64,000 nucleotides of DNA from Limnohabitans parvus II-B4 (GCF_003063455.1 NZ_NESN01000005.1:255506-319505), one strand, 5' to 3'; counted from the stretch's first letter, positions 1 through 8,488 are shown. The notes: generated from the letters alone by a model not told the origin. Translations and numbers: made by a program.

Positions 1-18
1 TCAAAACGAGGAGTTTGT

Positions 19-1383
19 GTGAAAGAAGACAGCATCAACTCGGGAAGGGTGCAAAAAGCACCTGAAAACTTCCTGACCCAAAGTGGCATCAAGGAGGTCT
101 TTGCCGAAGGCAAAAAAGGCCGCCGTGATTTCATTCGCAACGCATTTGCAGCGGCTGCTGCGGGTGCCGCTGCGCCCATGGCGATGGCTCAGGGCAACCC
201 AGTGCCGACCGAGGGTGGTGACCCCAACATCCTGAACCTTCCTGAGCACGCGACCAATCTGGGTCAAGGTGTGGCTGTTGAGGGTTACGGTAAGCCATCT
301 AAATTTGAATCGAACTTGCAGCGTCGTCAAAGCCCAGGCCTGACACAAACCACACAAGCTTCGGTGTCGTTTGCGCCACTGCAGTCCTTGTTTGGCATCG
401 TCACGCCCAGCGGCTTGCACTTCGAGCGCCACCACCAGGGCTGGTGGGACATCGATCCGTCCAAGCACCGCTTCATGATCAACGGCATGGTCAAAAAGAA
501 CATGGTCCTGACCATGGACGAGATCATGCGTTTGCCTTCTGTCTCGCGCTTTCACTTCATCGAATGCGGTGCCAACACCGCGGTCGACTGGGGTAACGTG
601 GCTGTGCCCACCGTGCAATACACCCACGGTATGTTGTCGTGCAGCGAGTTCACGGGCGTGCCCTTGATCACTTTGCTCGAGTTGGCTGGCGCTGACTTGA
701 AAAACGCTAAGTTCGTTTTGGCTGAAGGTGGTGATGGCTCGTCCATGACGCGCACCATCCCCATGAGCTTGATCACTTCCGGTGAAGTGCTGGTGGCCTA
801 CGGTCAAAACGGCGAAATGCTGCGCCCAGAAAACGGTTATCCCCTGCGCTTGATCGTGCCAGGTGTGCAAGGTGTGAGCTGGGTCAAATACCTGCGCCGC
901 ATCGAAGTGGGTGACAAGCCCTATGCAGCCAAGGATGAAGCGATTCACTACATCGATTTGCAACCCGGTGGCTTGCATCGCCAGTACACCAACCTCCAGG
1001 AAGTCAAGAGCGTGGTGACCACGCCCTCCGGTGGTCAGGTGCTGCTCGACAAAGGTTTTTACAACATCACCGGTCTGGCTTGGTCGGGCAAGGGCAAGAT
1101 CAAGCGCGTGGACGTCTCCACAGACGGTGGCCGTAACTGGCGTCAAGCACGTCTGGAGACGCCCGTGCTGTCCAAAGCTTTGTCACGTTTTAACCTCGAC
1201 TGGGTCTGGGATGGCAAGCCCGCCATCATCCAAAGTCGTGCGCAAGACGAAACAGGTCATGTGCAACCCACATACCAACAACTGCGTGGTGTCCGTGGCA
1301 CGCGTTCGATCTATCACAACAACGCCATCCAGTCGTGGTTGGTTCAGGAAAACGGTGAGGTGAAAAATGTCCAGGTTTCGTAA
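19..1383 (+). CDS. soxC: SoxC, sulfite dehydrogenase (sulfane dehydrogenase) molybdenum subunit
   Basis: Molybdopterin subunit of the periplasmic SoxCD complex, which oxidises the sulfane sulfur held on SoxY and so lets thiosulfate go fully to sulfate. The 454-residue product has a twin-arginine signal (GRRDFIRNAF, Arg35-Arg36, then an Ala-rich core), the sulfite-oxidase fold, and the Mo-ligand cysteine in FIECGAN (Cys183). The C-terminal dimerisation domain contains VDVSTDGGRNW, typical of the family. The start is GTG, 6 bases after an ACGAGGAG ribosome site; the window begins only 18 bases upstream, so the promoter is outside. The 3' end overlaps soxD by 17 bases, indicating coupling. Confidence 0.96.
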   Translation: MKEDSINSGRVQKAPENFLTQSGIKEVFAEGKKGRRDFIRNAFAAAAAGAAAPMAMAQGNPVPTEGGDPNILNLPEHATNLGQGVAVEGYGKPSKFESNLQRRQSPGLTQTTQASVSFAPLQSLFGIVTPSGLHFERHHQGWWDIDPSKHRFMINGMVKKNMVLTMDEIMRLPSVSRFHFIECGANTAVDWGNVAVPTVQYTHGMLSCSEFTGVPLITLLELAGADLKNAKFVLAEGGDGSSMTRTIPMSLITSGEVLVAYGQNGEMLRPENGYPLRLIVPGVQGVSWVKYLRRIEVGDKPYAAKDEAIHYIDLQPGGLHRQYTNLQEVKSVVTTPSGGQVLLDKGFYNITGLAWSGKGKIKRVDVSTDGGRNWRQARLETPVLSKALSRFNLDWVWDGKPAIIQSRAQDETGHVQPTYQQLRGVRGTRSIYHNNAIQSWLVQENGEVKNVQVS

Positions 1384-2443
1384 TGCCGTTTTGACGGCCG
1401 CCTTGCTGGCGGTGGCGGGTTTGGCTTCTGCGCAAACAAGCAAGTATCCAGGTGTGGGCCGTGATGCCACGCCCAAAGAAGTGGCCAAGTGGGACATCGA
1501 TGTTCGCCCTGACTTCAAAGGTTTGCCTGCTGGTTCGGGTACTGTGGCCAAAGGTCAAGATGTTTGGGAAGGCAAATGTGCACATTGCCATGGTGTGTTT
1601 GGTGAATCCGGTGAAGTGTTCAGTCCCCTGATTGGCGGAACCACGGCCGAGGACATCAAGAATGGCCGTGTTGCCAACTTGAATCGCTCAGACTATCCGG
1701 GTCGCACCACCATCATGAAGGTGGCGACGGTTTCCACTTTGTGGGACTACATCAACCGCGCCATGCCATGGACCGCACCCAAGTCGCTGACGACCGAAGA
1801 GGTTTATTCGGTCACAGCCTTCTTGCTGAATTTGGCCAATGTCGTGCCAGAAAACTTCACACTGTCCGATAAAAACATCGCTGAAGTGCAAGCCCGCATG
1901 CCCAACCGCAACGGCATGACGACCCAACACGCCATGTGGCCTGGCAATGAGTTTGGTGGTGTGAAAGCACCTGATACGGCCAACAAGCTGTGCATGAAAG
2001 ACTGCACACCTGAGCCTAAAGTGGCTTCCTTCTTGCCTGACTTTGCGCGCAATGCCCATGGCAACTTGGCGGAGCAAAACCGCTTGGTTGGCCAGCAAAT
2101 TGGTGTTGACACGACAAAGCCTGAAGCCAAAGCCGGTATGCCTGCAGTTGCAGCACCTGCCGCAGCGGCACCTGCCAAGCCCGAAAACACCGAGGCCAAA
2201 GCCGCCATTGCCTTGCTGAACAAGTACAGCTGCACGGCTTGCCATGGTGTGGACAAAAAAGTGGTCGGCCCAGGCTTCAACGAGATTGCCAAAAAGCACT
2301 CAGGCAAGGTCGACTATTTGGTAGGCAAGATCAAAGCCGGTGGATCGGGTGTTTGGGGTCCGATCCCGATGCCACCCCAGACGCTGCCAGATGCAGACGC
2401 CAAAAAAATTGCCGAATGGATTTCCAAAGGGGCCAGCAAGTAA
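1367..2443 (+). CDS. soxD: SoxD, dihaem cytochrome c subunit of sulfane dehydrogenase
   Basis: Electron-accepting partner of SoxC in the periplasm. The 358-residue protein has a Sec signal peptide (cleavage near ASA-QT, residue 23) and two c-type haem sites: Cys71-Cys74-His75 (CAHCH) and Cys289-Cys292-His293 (CTACH). The second domain has a candidate Met335 axial ligand in PIPMPP. The domains are joined by an Ala/Pro-rich linker around residues 255-275, and the first domain also carries an extra cysteine pair (CMKDC). Two haem domains match full-length SoxD. It starts inside the 3' end of soxC (17-base overlap), so the two subunits are probably made in equal amounts. Confidence 0.95.
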   Translation: MSRFRNAVLTAALLAVAGLASAQTSKYPGVGRDATPKEVAKWDIDVRPDFKGLPAGSGTVAKGQDVWEGKCAHCHGVFGESGEVFSPLIGGTTAEDIKNGRVANLNRSDYPGRTTIMKVATVSTLWDYINRAMPWTAPKSLTTEEVYSVTAFLLNLANVVPENFTLSDKNIAEVQARMPNRNGMTTQHAMWPGNEFGGVKAPDTANKLCMKDCTPEPKVASFLPDFARNAHGNLAEQNRLVGQQIGVDTTKPEAKAGMPAVAAPAAAAPAKPENTEAKAAIALLNKYSCTACHGVDKKVVGPGFNEIAKKHSGKVDYLVGKIKAGGSGVWGPIPMPPQTLPDADAKKIAEWISKGASK

Positions 2444-2511
2444 TTCGGGTTTCATCCGTTGTACTGCTGAACCAATTTCACTAGCATCATTCAACTTCAA
2501 GGAGATATCAG

Positions 2512-2967
2512 ATGCAAACTCGTCGCGAGACACTCAAGCAGAGCGCTGTGGTCGCAGGCTTGCTGGCTTCGGCTGGCTTCCCACAATTTGCCCAAGCAGC
2601 TTTCAATAAGGCTGGCTTTGAAGCCAAATCCGTTCAGGATGCAGCCAAGGCCTTTGGCGCAGCCAGCATGGCTGAAAGCAAAGACGTGACCATCACCGGT
2701 CCAGACATCGCAGAAAACGGTGCCGTGGTGCCTTTGGGTGCCAGCACCTCTTTGGCGGGCGTCAAACAACTGTTGATCCTGGTTGAAAAGAACCCCGCTG
2801 CTTTGGTGGCCATGTTCCACGTGAGCGATGCTGTTGAAGCCAACTTCGCGACCCGCGCCAAAATGGGCCAGTCGTCTGACGTTTACGCTGTGGCCATCAT
2901 GGCCGATGGCAAGGCTTTGTTCGCCAAGAAAGAAGTCAAAGTTACTTTGGGTGGTTGCGGCGGTTAA
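2512..2967 (+). CDS. soxY: SoxY, sulfur-carrier subunit
   Basis: SoxY holds the sulfur substrate covalently on its C-terminal cysteine while SoxXA, SoxB and SoxCD act on it. The 151-residue product ends in the diagnostic swinging arm GGCGG (Cys149). The N-terminus (TRRETLKQSAVVAGLLASAG) is a twin-arginine signal, so the SoxYZ dimer is probably exported folded. A strong ribosome site, AAGGAG at 2499-2504, lies 7 bases before the ATG. soxY follows soxD by 68 bases and precedes soxZ by 48, the usual YZ pairing. Confidence 0.96.
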   Translation: MQTRRETLKQSAVVAGLLASAGFPQFAQAAFNKAGFEAKSVQDAAKAFGAASMAESKDVTITGPDIAENGAVVPLGASTSLAGVKQLLILVEKNPAALVAMFHVSDAVEANFATRAKMGQSSDVYAVAIMADGKALFAKKEVKVTLGGCGG

Positions 2968-3015
2968 TCGCCCGATTGCTTTTCAACAGAATCATTGAAA
3001 GATTAGGAGAAAAAA

Positions 3016-3327
3016 ATGGCAGATCCAATGCGCATTCGTGCCCAAGCCTCCGGCGACAAAGCCACCGTCCGTGTTCTCATGAGCCACGAGATGGAATCTG
3101 GTCAGCGCAAAGATGCCGCTGGCAAACTGGTCCCTGCCTGGTACATCCAGGAAGTGACAGCCTCTTTGAACGGCAAGCAAGTGCTGGCCGCCGAATGGGG
3201 CCCCGCAGTGTCCAAAAACCCCTTCATGCAATTTGCCATCAAGGGTGCCAAGGCGGGTGACAAAGTCGCCGTGACTTGGAAAGACAACAAGGGTGATACC
3301 CGTACAGACGAAGCCACAGTTTCCTGA
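3016..3327 (+). CDS. soxZ: SoxZ, sulfur-carrier complex partner
   Basis: Small immunoglobulin-like partner of SoxY (103 residues, full length) with no signal peptide of its own; it is exported by riding with SoxY through the Tat pathway. The sequence shows the family start MADPMRIRAQ and the conserved stretches VLMSHEMESG, AEWGPAVSKNP and VTWKDNKG. A ribosome site (TTAGGAG) precedes the ATG. It is followed at once by a strong hairpin with a T run, so part of the transcription may stop here before soxA. Confidence 0.95.
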   Translation: MADPMRIRAQASGDKATVRVLMSHEMESGQRKDAAGKLVPAWYIQEVTASLNGKQVLAAEWGPAVSKNPFMQFAIKGAKAGDKVAVTWKDNKGDTRTDEATVS

Positions 3328-3343
3328 TAACGTGCTTGTGTCC

Positions 3344-3375
3344 AAAAGGGTGAAGTCAGAGCTTCACCCTTTTTT
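3344..3375 (+). terminator. Rho-independent terminator between soxZ and soxA
   Basis: A 12-base stem (AAAAGGGTGAAG with its exact complement), a 6-base loop and a run of Ts lie 16 bases after the soxZ stop and 30 bases before the soxA start. It has the shape of an intrinsic terminator but sits inside the gene cluster, so it may attenuate soxAXB relative to soxCDYZ or mean that soxA has its own promoter. Confidence 0.8.
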
Positions 3376-3405
3376 CGTTTCCAGAATTAATCAAAGAGGT
3401 GACGC

Positions 3406-4209
3406 ATGAAATACGCGACCACAATGACCCTGGCCTCCTTGCTGGCCATGTCTGCAGTTTCAGCCATGGCGCAAAAGACCGCCAGTCAAGGTATTGATGA
3501 ATACCGTGCAATGCTCCAAGATGGCAATCCTTCAGAATTGTTTGAGGCCAAAGGCGAGGGCTTGTGGACACAAAAGCGCGGTCCAAAAAATGCCAGCCTC
3601 GAAAAGTGCGATCTGGGCAAGGGGCCCGGTGTGGTCAAAGGGGTGTTCGTGGAGTTGCCCCGCTACTTTGCAGACACACAACGCGTGCAAGATTTGGAAA
3701 CACGCTTGGTCACCTGCATGGAAACACTGCAGGGATTCAATGCGGCAGAAATTTACAAGACACCCTTTGGCCGAGGTGAGCAAAACAATGTGACCGCATT
3801 GGCCACCTGGATCGCTGCAGAATCCAAGGGCATGCGCTTCAATTTGTCGCAAGCGCACCCGCAGGAAAAGACGTTCTACGAAGTCGGCAAGCGTCTGTTT
3901 TTCCAACGCGGTGGTCCTCACGACTTCTCGTGTGCTTCTTGCCACGGTGAAGAAGGCAAGCGCATTCGTTTGCAAGATTTGCCCATGCTCACCAAAAATC
4001 CAGGTGATGGTGTTGGCTTTGGTGCTTGGCCCGCTTACCGTGTATCCAATGGCCAAATGTGGGGCATGCAGCTGCGTTTGAACGATTGCTACCGTCAGCA
4101 ACGCTTTCCCTATCCCGGTTTTGGCAGTGATGCCACCTTGGCTTTGGCCACCTATTTGGGGGTGAACTCCAAAGGCTCGGCCTCGGCGGCTCCAGCCATC
4201 AAGCGCTAA
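3406..4209 (+). CDS. soxA: SoxA, L-cysteine S-thiosulfotransferase subunit (monohaem type)
   Basis: With SoxX it links thiosulfate oxidatively to the SoxY cysteine. The 267-residue product has a Sec signal (cleavage near AMA-QK, residue 23), one haem site Cys176-Cys179-His180 (CASCH), and Cys228 in LNDCYRQQ, the cysteine that ligates the active haem and carries the persulfide. The N-terminal half has no CxxCH; instead it has two lone cysteines, Cys68 and Cys104, which in monohaem SoxA proteins form a disulfide where the first haem was lost. Next gene is soxX, 18 bases on from the chosen start. Confidence 0.94.
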   Translation: MKYATTMTLASLLAMSAVSAMAQKTASQGIDEYRAMLQDGNPSELFEAKGEGLWTQKRGPKNASLEKCDLGKGPGVVKGVFVELPRYFADTQRVQDLETRLVTCMETLQGFNAAEIYKTPFGRGEQNNVTALATWIAAESKGMRFNLSQAHPQEKTFYEVGKRLFFQRGGPHDFSCASCHGEEGKRIRLQDLPMLTKNPGDGVGFGAWPAYRVSNGQMWGMQLRLNDCYRQQRFPYPGFGSDATLALATYLGVNSKGSASAAPAIKR

Positions 4210-4227
4210 TTATTGAAGGTGATCACC

Positions 4228-4884
4228 ATGAAAAAGAACATCGTTTTTGTCTTGACCGGCTTGGCCACAGCATTGTTGGTGGTCGGTTGTGCATCGGGCC
4301 CGTCAGTGGCCGAGCTCAATGAATTGACCAGCAAAATCGTCAAAGCATCCTTCCGTGACCAGGGCATCGCCACGGTCGATCGTGTGCTCAATACCGATGA
4401 AACCAATCGCGCATGCAGCGATGCCGATGTGATGGGTAAACCCCTCGATGAAAAGACCGCCAAGGCAATTGAAGAGATGAACCTGAAGGCCATCAAATGG
4501 CCATCGGATGGCAAGTTCATCGGTGACTGGAAAGAGGGTGAAAAAATCGCCCAAAGTGGTCGTGGCTTGACTTGGACCGATAAAGCCACCGATGTGAATG
4601 GTGGCAATTGCTACAACTGTCACCAAATCAGCAAGGAAGAAATTTCCTTTGGCACGATTGGCCCAAGCCTCTACAACTACGGCAAGATCCGGGGCGTGAC
4701 CGATCCCAACAGTGTGGAGAGCAAACCGATTGTGGAATACACCTGGGGCAAGATTTGGAACTCCAAGGCCTACAACGCCTGTTCCAACATGCCACGTGCA
4801 GGTCACATGGGCATCCTCAATGAAACACAAGTTCGCCACATTGTGGGTTTGTTGCTCGACCCCAAGTCACCAGTCAACCAATAA
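4228..4884 (+). CDS. soxX: SoxX, cytochrome c partner of SoxA, predicted lipoprotein
   Basis: Electron-accepting subunit of the SoxXA enzyme. I chose the ATG at 4228 (218 residues) over an in-frame TTG at 4213 because GAAGGTGAT gives it a ribosome site and the product then begins with a clean signal, MKKNIVFVLTGLATALLVVG followed by Cys21. That ending (VVGC) fits a lipobox, so the protein is probably membrane-anchored. One haem site is at Cys128-Cys131-His132 (CYNCH), with Met188 or Met194 as distal ligand candidates; Cys63 and Cys185 could form a disulfide. Confidence 0.92.
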   Translation: MKKNIVFVLTGLATALLVVGCASGPSVAELNELTSKIVKASFRDQGIATVDRVLNTDETNRACSDADVMGKPLDEKTAKAIEEMNLKAIKWPSDGKFIGDWKEGEKIAQSGRGLTWTDKATDVNGGNCYNCHQISKEEISFGTIGPSLYNYGKIRGVTDPNSVESKPIVEYTWGKIWNSKAYNACSNMPRAGHMGILNETQVRHIVGLLLDPKSPVNQ

Positions 4885-4892
4885 TGAATTTC

Positions 4893-4917
4893 AAACCCGG
4901 CTTGTCCGGGTTTTTTT
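4893..4917 (+). terminator. Rho-independent terminator between soxX and soxB
   Basis: An 8-base GC-rich stem (AAACCCGG/CCGGGTTT) with a 5-base loop is followed by a run of seven Ts, starting 9 bases after the soxX stop. It is a textbook intrinsic terminator, yet soxB begins 28 bases later on the same strand. Confidence 0.85.
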
Positions 4918-4944
4918 GCCATCAATACATCAGTGAGTGCAAAT

Positions 4945-6681
4945 ATGAATCTGACCAAACGTGAATTCATCCAAGTGATGGGCGCAGGCACCATGGCCGG
5001 CATGAGCATGGGCAAGTTTGCCGAAGCCAGTGCAGCAACCGCCGCCAATGGCCTGTATGACATCCCCAAGTTCGGCAATGTGTCTTTCTTGCACATGACC
5101 GATTGCCATGCGCAGCTCAAGCCCATTTATTTCCGTGAGCCGAGCATCAACATGGGCATTGGTTCCATGCAGGGCAATTTGCCTCACTTGGTGGGCGAGC
5201 ATTTGCTCAAAGTGGTCAAAATTCGTCCGGGCTCGGCAGAAGCGCACGCACTGACTTACCTCGATTACGAAAAAGCAGCGAAGCGTTACGGCAAAGTCGG
5301 TGGTTTTGCGCATTTGGCCACCTTGGTCAAGCGCATGAAGGCCAGCCGCCCAGGCGCATTGCTGCTCGACGGTGGTGACACCTGGCAGGGTTCTGGCACA
5401 TGCTTGTGGACCAACGGCCAGGACATGGTCGATGCCTGCAAGTTGCTGGGTGTGGACGTGATGACGGGCCACTGGGAATTTACTTTGGGCATGGAGCGTG
5501 TGAAGGAAATTGTTGAGAAAGACTTCGCAGGCAAAGTGGATTTCGTCGCGCAAAACGTCAAGACCAATGACTTTGGCGATCCAGTGTTCAAGCCTTATGT
5601 GATTCGCGAGATCAATGGCGTACCTTGCGCCATCATCGGCCAGGCATTCCCCTACACACCGATTGCGAACCCCCGTTACATGGTGGCTGACTGGGCCTTT
5701 GGTATCCAGGACGACAACATGCAAAAAATGGTGGACGAAGCCCGCGGCAAAGGTGCGCAGGTCGTCGTCGTCATCAGCCACAACGGCATGGACGTGGACT
5801 TGAAAATGGCCAGCCGAGTCAGTGGCATCGATGCCATCATGGGTGGCCACACCCACGACGGCATGCCTGTCGCCAGCCTGGTGTCCAACAAGGGGGGCAA
5901 AACCATCGTCACCAATGCGGGCTCCAACGGCAAGTTCTTGGGCGTGCTCGACTTTGATGTGAAGGACAAAAAGGTCAGTGACTTCCGTTACAAGCTGCTG
6001 CCCGTGTTCTCGAACATGCTGCCTGCCGACAAGGAAATGGATGCCTTGATCACCAAGATCCGTGCGCCCTATGAAGCCAAGTTGTCCGAGAAGCTTGGCG
6101 TCTCGGAAGGCTTGCTCTACCGCCGTGGCAACTTCAACGGCACAGGTGACCAACTCTTGGTGGATGCCTTGCTGGACGTGCAAGGCGCTGAAATCGCGTT
6201 CTCGCCCGGCTTCCGTTGGGGCACTTCGCTCTTGCCCGGGCAGGACATCACACGCGAGTGGTTGCTGGACATGACGGCCACAACGTACTCGTATGCCACG
6301 GTGACCGAGATGGCGGGTGAGACCATCAAAACGGTTTTGGAAGACGTGTGCGACAACCTCTTCAACCCCGACCCTTACTATCAGCAAGGGGGTGACATGG
6401 TGCGCGTGGGCGGCATGAGCTACAGCTGCAACCCCTTGGGCAAGATCGGTACACGTATCGGTGACATGCGCCTCAATGGTCAGTTGATCGAAGCCGGCAA
6501 GAAGTACAAAGTGGCCGGTTGGGCGCCTGTGGCCGAAGAGGCGCGCAATCAAGGTAACAAGCAAGTGTGGGAAGTGGTCGAGACTTGGCTCAAGACGCAG
6601 CCAGGTGGGCGCATCAAACCGCGCAAGCTCAATGCCCCCAAGATCACAGGCGGATTGCCCAATCAGGGTTATGTTGCTTGA
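4945..6681 (+). CDS. soxB: SoxB, S-sulfosulfanyl-L-cysteine sulfohydrolase
   Basis: Dimanganese hydrolase of the 5'-nucleotidase superfamily that removes sulfate from the SoxY-bound intermediate. The product (578 residues from the ATG; an in-frame GTG at 4933 would add four) has a Tat-like signal (TKREFIQVMGAGTMAG). Metallophosphoesterase motifs are in order: HMTDCHAQ, DGGDTWQGS, SHNGMDVDL and GGHTHDG, followed by the C-terminal 5'-nucleotidase domain. Length fits SoxB. It is separated from soxX by a terminator, so it may depend on read-through or a local promoter. Confidence 0.95.
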   Translation: MNLTKREFIQVMGAGTMAGMSMGKFAEASAATAANGLYDIPKFGNVSFLHMTDCHAQLKPIYFREPSINMGIGSMQGNLPHLVGEHLLKVVKIRPGSAEAHALTYLDYEKAAKRYGKVGGFAHLATLVKRMKASRPGALLLDGGDTWQGSGTCLWTNGQDMVDACKLLGVDVMTGHWEFTLGMERVKEIVEKDFAGKVDFVAQNVKTNDFGDPVFKPYVIREINGVPCAIIGQAFPYTPIANPRYMVADWAFGIQDDNMQKMVDEARGKGAQVVVVISHNGMDVDLKMASRVSGIDAIMGGHTHDGMPVASLVSNKGGKTIVTNAGSNGKFLGVLDFDVKDKKVSDFRYKLLPVFSNMLPADKEMDALITKIRAPYEAKLSEKLGVSEGLLYRRGNFNGTGDQLLVDALLDVQGAEIAFSPGFRWGTSLLPGQDITREWLLDMTATTYSYATVTEMAGETIKTVLEDVCDNLFNPDPYYQQGGDMVRVGGMSYSCNPLGKIGTRIGDMRLNGQLIEAGKKYKVAGWAPVAEEARNQGNKQVWEVVETWLKTQPGGRIKPRKLNAPKITGGLPNQGYVA

Positions 6682-6693
6682 TCAGGCATGAGG

Positions 6694-6725
6694 GCGCTGA
6701 CAGCCGCAAGTCCGACTGTCAGCGC
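6694..6725. other. Inverted repeat between soxB and the SoxH-like gene
   Basis: Two perfect 10-base arms (GCGCTGACAG and CTGTCAGCGC) flank a 12-base spacer, 12 bases after the soxB stop. There is no T run, so it is not a standard terminator; it could be an RNA-stabilising stem, a weak terminator, or a protein site. Confidence 0.5.
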
Positions 6726-6746
6726 TGCAGTTGAAGGGGAATCATC

Positions 6747-7745
6747 ATGAAAAGAAGACATTTTTTGATGGCCACTGCAGCGACCTGCGGTGTGGCACTT
6801 TGGCCAGAGGCACGTTTGTTGGCGCAACAGGCACAGGACTTCATTGAAGGACCGCCTGTGAAGGACATTCCCGCTAAACAGTTGTCGCCACACGTCTGGA
6901 TGATCTTTTCCCCCGATGGTTTCCCGACCCCCGAAAACCGCGGAATGATGTCCAACGTGATCTTCGTGGTGACCACTGCCGGTGTGGTGGTCATCGACTC
7001 GGGGGCCTCGTTGCAAATTGGTCAAATGGCCATCCGCATGATCCGCAAAGTGACGGACAAGCCGGTCGTTGCGGTCTTCAACAGCCACTACCATGGCGAC
7101 CATTGGCTGGGCAACCATGCCTTCGTCAAAGCCTATGGCAAGCAGCTGCCGATTTATGCGTTGTCCAGCACGATTGACAAGCTCAAAGGCGCTGAGGGCA
7201 ATTTGTGGCGTAGCCTGATGGAGCGCTGGACCAACCAGTCTACTTTGGGCACTGAAGTGGTTTTGCCCAACACGATCGTCAAGCCCGGACAAGTCGTTCG
7301 CATTGGGGACGTGAGTTTCCGAATGCACCACTACGGCACGGCCCACACGCCATCCGACTTGTGTGTGGAGGTGGTGGAGGACAAGCTCACCGCTGTGGGC
7401 GATATCGCCATGGGCAACCGCATTGCGAACATGGACGAAGGCTCCTATGCTGGCACGTTCAAATACTACAAAGCCCTGATGGCTGCAGCCGGGGAGCAAC
7501 TGTGGGTGCCTGGCCATGGCCAAGGCAGCAAGGATTTGCTCATGACCTATGGCGAGTTCATGGCGGGCATTTGGGAGCCTTGTTTGCAAGCGGTCAAGGA
7601 TGGCAAGTCTGAGTCCGATGCCCGCAGCATGGTGCTCAAGGACCCCAGAGTCGCGGCTCGCGCCAAGACGATGCAGGGCTTTGACGGGAACATCGGCAAA
7701 TACATCAGCCTAGCGTATCTCGAAGCCGAAAAAGACGCCTTCTGA
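6747..7745 (+). CDS. SoxH-like metallo-beta-lactamase-fold hydrolase, exported
   Basis: A 332-residue MBL-fold protein with the zinc-binding motif HYHGDH (His114, His116, Asp118, His119) and a later HxxxGHG-type site in WVPGHGQG. The N-terminus MKRRHFLMATAATCGVAL is a twin-arginine signal, placing it in the periplasm beside the other Sox proteins. Position after soxB and overall type match the SoxH proteins of other sox clusters, whose reaction is not settled; SoxH is not needed for thiosulfate oxidation in Paracoccus as far as I recall. GAAGGGG supplies the ribosome site. Confidence 0.82.
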   Translation: MKRRHFLMATAATCGVALWPEARLLAQQAQDFIEGPPVKDIPAKQLSPHVWMIFSPDGFPTPENRGMMSNVIFVVTTAGVVVIDSGASLQIGQMAIRMIRKVTDKPVVAVFNSHYHGDHWLGNHAFVKAYGKQLPIYALSSTIDKLKGAEGNLWRSLMERWTNQSTLGTEVVLPNTIVKPGQVVRIGDVSFRMHHYGTAHTPSDLCVEVVEDKLTAVGDIAMGNRIANMDEGSYAGTFKYYKALMAAAGEQLWVPGHGQGSKDLLMTYGEFMAGIWEPCLQAVKDGKSESDARSMVLKDPRVAARAKTMQGFDGNIGKYISLAYLEAEKDAF

Positions 7746-7768
7746 CGGGTTTAAAAAAGGGGAGACAA

Positions 7769-8488
7769 ATGGCCGATTCAAATACTGAGACTGCAAATAC
7801 CTGGTCACTGCTGTGGTTCAGAAGCCGTGATGACATGACGCCATTCATCAACGACACGGCTGTTCGCATCCGTGCAGGCATCATGCTGGCCATTCCGATC
7901 TTCATGGCCTTCACCTTGTGGGACATCGTGTTTGGCAGTCGGTGGATCGTCACCGGTGAAGTGATCAAGGACACGTTTGAACTCGACTTTGACAACCGCA
8001 TTCTTTACATGGTCGAAGCGGTGCGCCGAACCTACGACTACACCGTGCAGACATGGCTGCTGTTTTATGCCTTGTTTGAAATGCTCGCAGGCATGAGTGT
8101 GAGAACGGCATACCTCTCACCGACCATCTGGCTGTCGACCTTGCTGGCCCGCCGTGCTCGTCCTGTGTGGAAGCCCTTGGCGCCCAAACGGTTTGCATGG
8201 ACCATCGGGGCCTCCATGATCAGTGTTTGTCTGGTGTTTTTTCACCCTGAGAAGTTCGCTGCAGCGGTCAACTTCATCTTCCAAAGTCAGGTTCTGCCCA
8301 CGACCGAACAATATTTGCCACGCTGGTTGCCTTTGGTGATGGTTTGGGTGTGCTTGGGCTTTATGTGGATGGAAACGGTGCTGGGCTTTTGTCTGGGTTG
8401 TGAGGTTCATGCTTTGCTGGTCAAGCTGGGCATTTTTCAGGACGAGTGCGAGGCTTGCAACAACCTCGATTTTGGGCAACCGCGTTGA
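7769..8488 (+). CDS. DUF4395-like membrane protein with paired cysteines
   Basis: A 239-residue integral membrane protein with about four hydrophobic segments (roughly residues 35-55, 90-108, 145-160, 188-207). The loop WKPLAPKRFAWTIG and the end GFCLGCEVHALL resemble the DUF4395 family, whose function is unknown. Four cysteines form two CxxC pairs near the C-terminus: Cys208/Cys211 and Cys227/Cys230 (CEAC). It follows the SoxH-like gene by 23 bases with a strong AAGGGGAG ribosome site, so it belongs to the sox operon. A role in thiol or sulfane transfer across the membrane is only an inference from context and cysteines. Confidence 0.6.
   Translation: MADSNTETANTWSLLWFRSRDDMTPFINDTAVRIRAGIMLAIPIFMAFTLWDIVFGSRWIVTGEVIKDTFELDFDNRILYMVEAVRRTYDYTVQTWLLFYALFEMLAGMSVRTAYLSPTIWLSTLLARRARPVWKPLAPKRFAWTIGASMISVCLVFFHPEKFAAAVNFIFQSQVLPTTEQYLPRWLPLVMVWVCLGFMWMETVLGFCLGCEVHALLVKLGIFQDECEACNNLDFGQPR

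Noticed and set aside
4933..4944. GTG start for soxB four codons upstream
   Set aside because: No ribosome site before it; the ATG at 4945 has GAGTG at proper distance and gives the usual Tat signal start.
4930..6564. Long open frame antisense to soxB (over 500 codons)
   Set aside because: It mirrors the codon pattern of soxB, is His/Val/Gln-rich without domain features, and soxB has clear metallophosphoesterase motifs.
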